NCBI GenBank assembly: GCA_030425195.1
Contig: JAUIAV010000003.1
Span: 218,091-282,090 of the forward strand
DNA: 64,000 nucleotides
Reading direction: 5' to 3'
Source of the DNA: Gammaproteobacteria bacterium
GTDB lineage: Bacteria > Pseudomonadota > Gammaproteobacteria > Pseudomonadales > Azotimanducaceae
Shown: positions 62,897-64,000 of the stretch, piece by piece
How the letters are laid out: every line of letters starts with the position of its first letter
Numbering within the stretch: the first letter of the stretch is position 1
Position numbers and translations under genes: made by a program
Notes under the pieces: model-generated
The model's database searches: none
What the model was told of the DNA's origin: nothing
The model's input: only the letters and a program-made list of their open reading frames with translations

Positions 62897-64000
62897 ATGA
62901 GCCTGGAAGCATTCAGAGAAGAGGCCCGCGCCTGGCTGGCGGACAACTGCCCGGAGAGCATGCGCCAGGGCAGCATCCATTTCGAGGATGCCCACGAGGT
63001 GTACAGCACCGACGATGCGAAACTCTGGCTCGAACGCGCCGCGGAGCGGGGCTGGACCGCCCCCATGTGGCCCAAAGCGTACGGCGGCGGCGGGCTCTCC
63101 AAAGAGGAAGGAGCCGTGCTCCGGCAGGAGATGACGGCCATCCGGGCTCTGCCGCCCGCCACCGGCATGGGTATCGCCATGATCGGCCCGACCCTGCTCG
63201 AGTACGGAACGGAAGATCAGAAGAAACGCCACCTGCCGCGCATCACCAGCGGTGAGGTCACCTGGTGCCAGGGCTACTCCGAGCCGGGCTCCGGCTCCGA
63301 CCTGGCAAGTCTCCGTACCAAGGCCGTTCTGGACGGCGATCACTTCGTGATCAATGGGCAGAAGATCTGGACCTCCGGCGCCAACCACGCCCAATGGATG
63401 TTCTGCCTGGTACGCACCGATCCCGATGCGCCGAAGCACGACGGGATCAGCTTCGTGCTGCTCCCCATGGATCAGCCCGGTGTGACCGTTAAGCCCATCC
63501 CGCTGATTTCCGGCTCCTCCCCGTTCTGCGAAACTTTCTTCGACAATGCCATCGCCAAGAAGGAAGACCTGATCGGCGAGATGAACAAAGGCTGGACGGT
63601 GGCCAAGCGTCTGCTCCAGTACGAACGTTCCGGCACCGGCGAGGCCCCTTCCCCGAAAGCGAAAAAACGCCTGAATCCTTATGCCGCCATTGCCAAGGAA
63701 TACATCGGCGAAGAGAACGGACGGATTGCAGACTCCGCACTGCGAGACCGGGTGCTCCAGCACGTGATGCAGGAACGGAGCATGCAGCTCACCGGTGTCC
63801 GGGTGATGGAAGAAAGCAAGGAGTCCGGTGCTCCGGGTGCGGCAACGTCCATCTTCAAATACGTGGGCTCGACCCTGTCGAAGAACGGCTCGGAGCTGAA
63901 GGCGGAGATCAGAGGCACGCAGGGGCTCGGCTGGGCGGGCGAGGGCTTCACGGAGGACGAACTCGAATCCACCCGCGGCTGGCTGCGGGACCGGGCCGTC
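62897..64000 (+). CDS. Acyl-CoA dehydrogenase, C-terminus cut by window edge
   Basis: The first 368 residues of an acyl-CoA dehydrogenase. MSLEAFREEARAWLADNCPE at the start, GWTAPMWPKAYGGGGLS, the FAD-binding WCQGYSEPGSGSDLASLRT and INGQKIWTSGANHAQWMFCL are all present. The spacing of the middle region with extra Lys-rich residues (SPKAKKRLNPYAA) suggests the FadE26/FadE27- or FadE34-like subfamily used on bulky or branched acyl-CoAs. AGGAG precedes the ATG at 62897. The protein continues off the right end. Confidence 0.92.
   Translation, partial: MSLEAFREEARAWLADNCPESMRQGSIHFEDAHEVYSTDDAKLWLERAAERGWTAPMWPKAYGGGGLSKEEGAVLRQEMTAIRALPPATGMGIAMIGPTLLEYGTEDQKKRHLPRITSGEVTWCQGYSEPGSGSDLASLRTKAVLDGDHFVINGQKIWTSGANHAQWMFCLVRTDPDAPKHDGISFVLLPMDQPGVTVKPIPLISGSSPFCETFFDNAIAKKEDLIGEMNKGWTVAKRLLQYERSGTGEAPSPKAKKRLNPYAAIAKEYIGEENGRIADSALRDRVLQHVMQERSMQLTGVRVMEESKESGAPGAATSIFKYVGSTLSKNGSELKAEIRGTQGLGWAGEGFTEDELESTRGWLRDRAV

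Noticed and set aside
61715..63763. A 682-codon minus-strand frame over the FAH and acyl-CoA dehydrogenase genes
   Set aside because: It overlaps three genuine genes and shows no recognisable domain.

Overview
The window is a GC-rich, gene-dense stretch of bacterial chromosome. It shows no mobile elements, tRNA, rRNA, CRISPR array or phage genes. A Gram-negative, heterotrophic, aerobic gammaproteobacterium is the best guess. Supporting signs are RdgC (a beta/gamma-proteobacterial recombination protein), two TonB-dependent receptors, outer-membrane barrels, lipoproteins, heme A synthase, a PQQ dehydrogenase with cytochrome c, and a large stock of acyl-CoA catabolism genes. Taxonomy below class level is inference.

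Layout. 1-6.2 kb: exported amidohydrolase (cut by the edge), crotonase, a double CaiB/BaiF CoA-transferase, a serine hydrolase and a fused double-hot-dog dehydratase. 6.3-11.9 kb: NAD-type isocitrate dehydrogenase, SYLF protein, PhyH-type dioxygenase, then rdgC, a four-helix membrane protein and a sodium/solute symporter in one minus-strand run. 12-17.6 kb: a minus-strand run of CoA-transferase, SDR, two separate hot-dog subunits, crotonase, folE and an MFS transporter, divergent from an acyl-CoA synthetase. 19.2-24 kb: a plus-strand envelope run of MipA-like barrel, SYLF lipoprotein, isoaspartyl methyltransferase, DMT exporter and MDR oxidoreductase. 24-29.5 kb: ctaA-htpX, cytochrome c and PQQ dehydrogenase, and a divergent membrane protein. 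29.6-38.2 kb: a 1919-residue secreted protein with PFFNA pentapeptide repeats and a C25/caspase-like region, then a class III cyclase-STAND ATPase-TPR protein. 38.2-43.4 kb: copper-type TonB receptor, DUF2946 protein, periplasmic chorismate mutase-cyclohexadienyl dehydratase fusion and a serine hydrolase. 43.4-54.6 kb: S41 protease, CoA-transferase, ferritin-like protein, two crotonases, LLM oxidoreductase, amidase, COG3650 lipoprotein, aspartoacylase-like protein and a GPH symporter. 54.7-64 kb: small exported protein, large TonB receptor with a clear terminator, MFE-2-type SDR, serine hydrolase, MDR oxidoreductase, FAH-family protein and an acyl-CoA dehydrogenase cut by the right edge.

The genes read as a catabolic and envelope-rich region. 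Many CoA-activating, CoA-transferring, hydrating and oxidising enzymes are scattered in short operons, interleaved with transporters and surface proteins. No TetR, LysR, MarR or similar DNA-binding regulator was recognised. The only obvious signalling protein is the cyclase-STAND protein next to the giant repeat protein.

The least ordinary items are the PFFNA-repeat surface protein beside the cyclase-STAND protein, the AroQ-PheC fusion, and the double CoA-transferase whose first domain lacks the catalytic aspartate. Three genes also have a signal peptide or first membrane helix that extends in frame upstream of any ATG, GTG or TTG codon.
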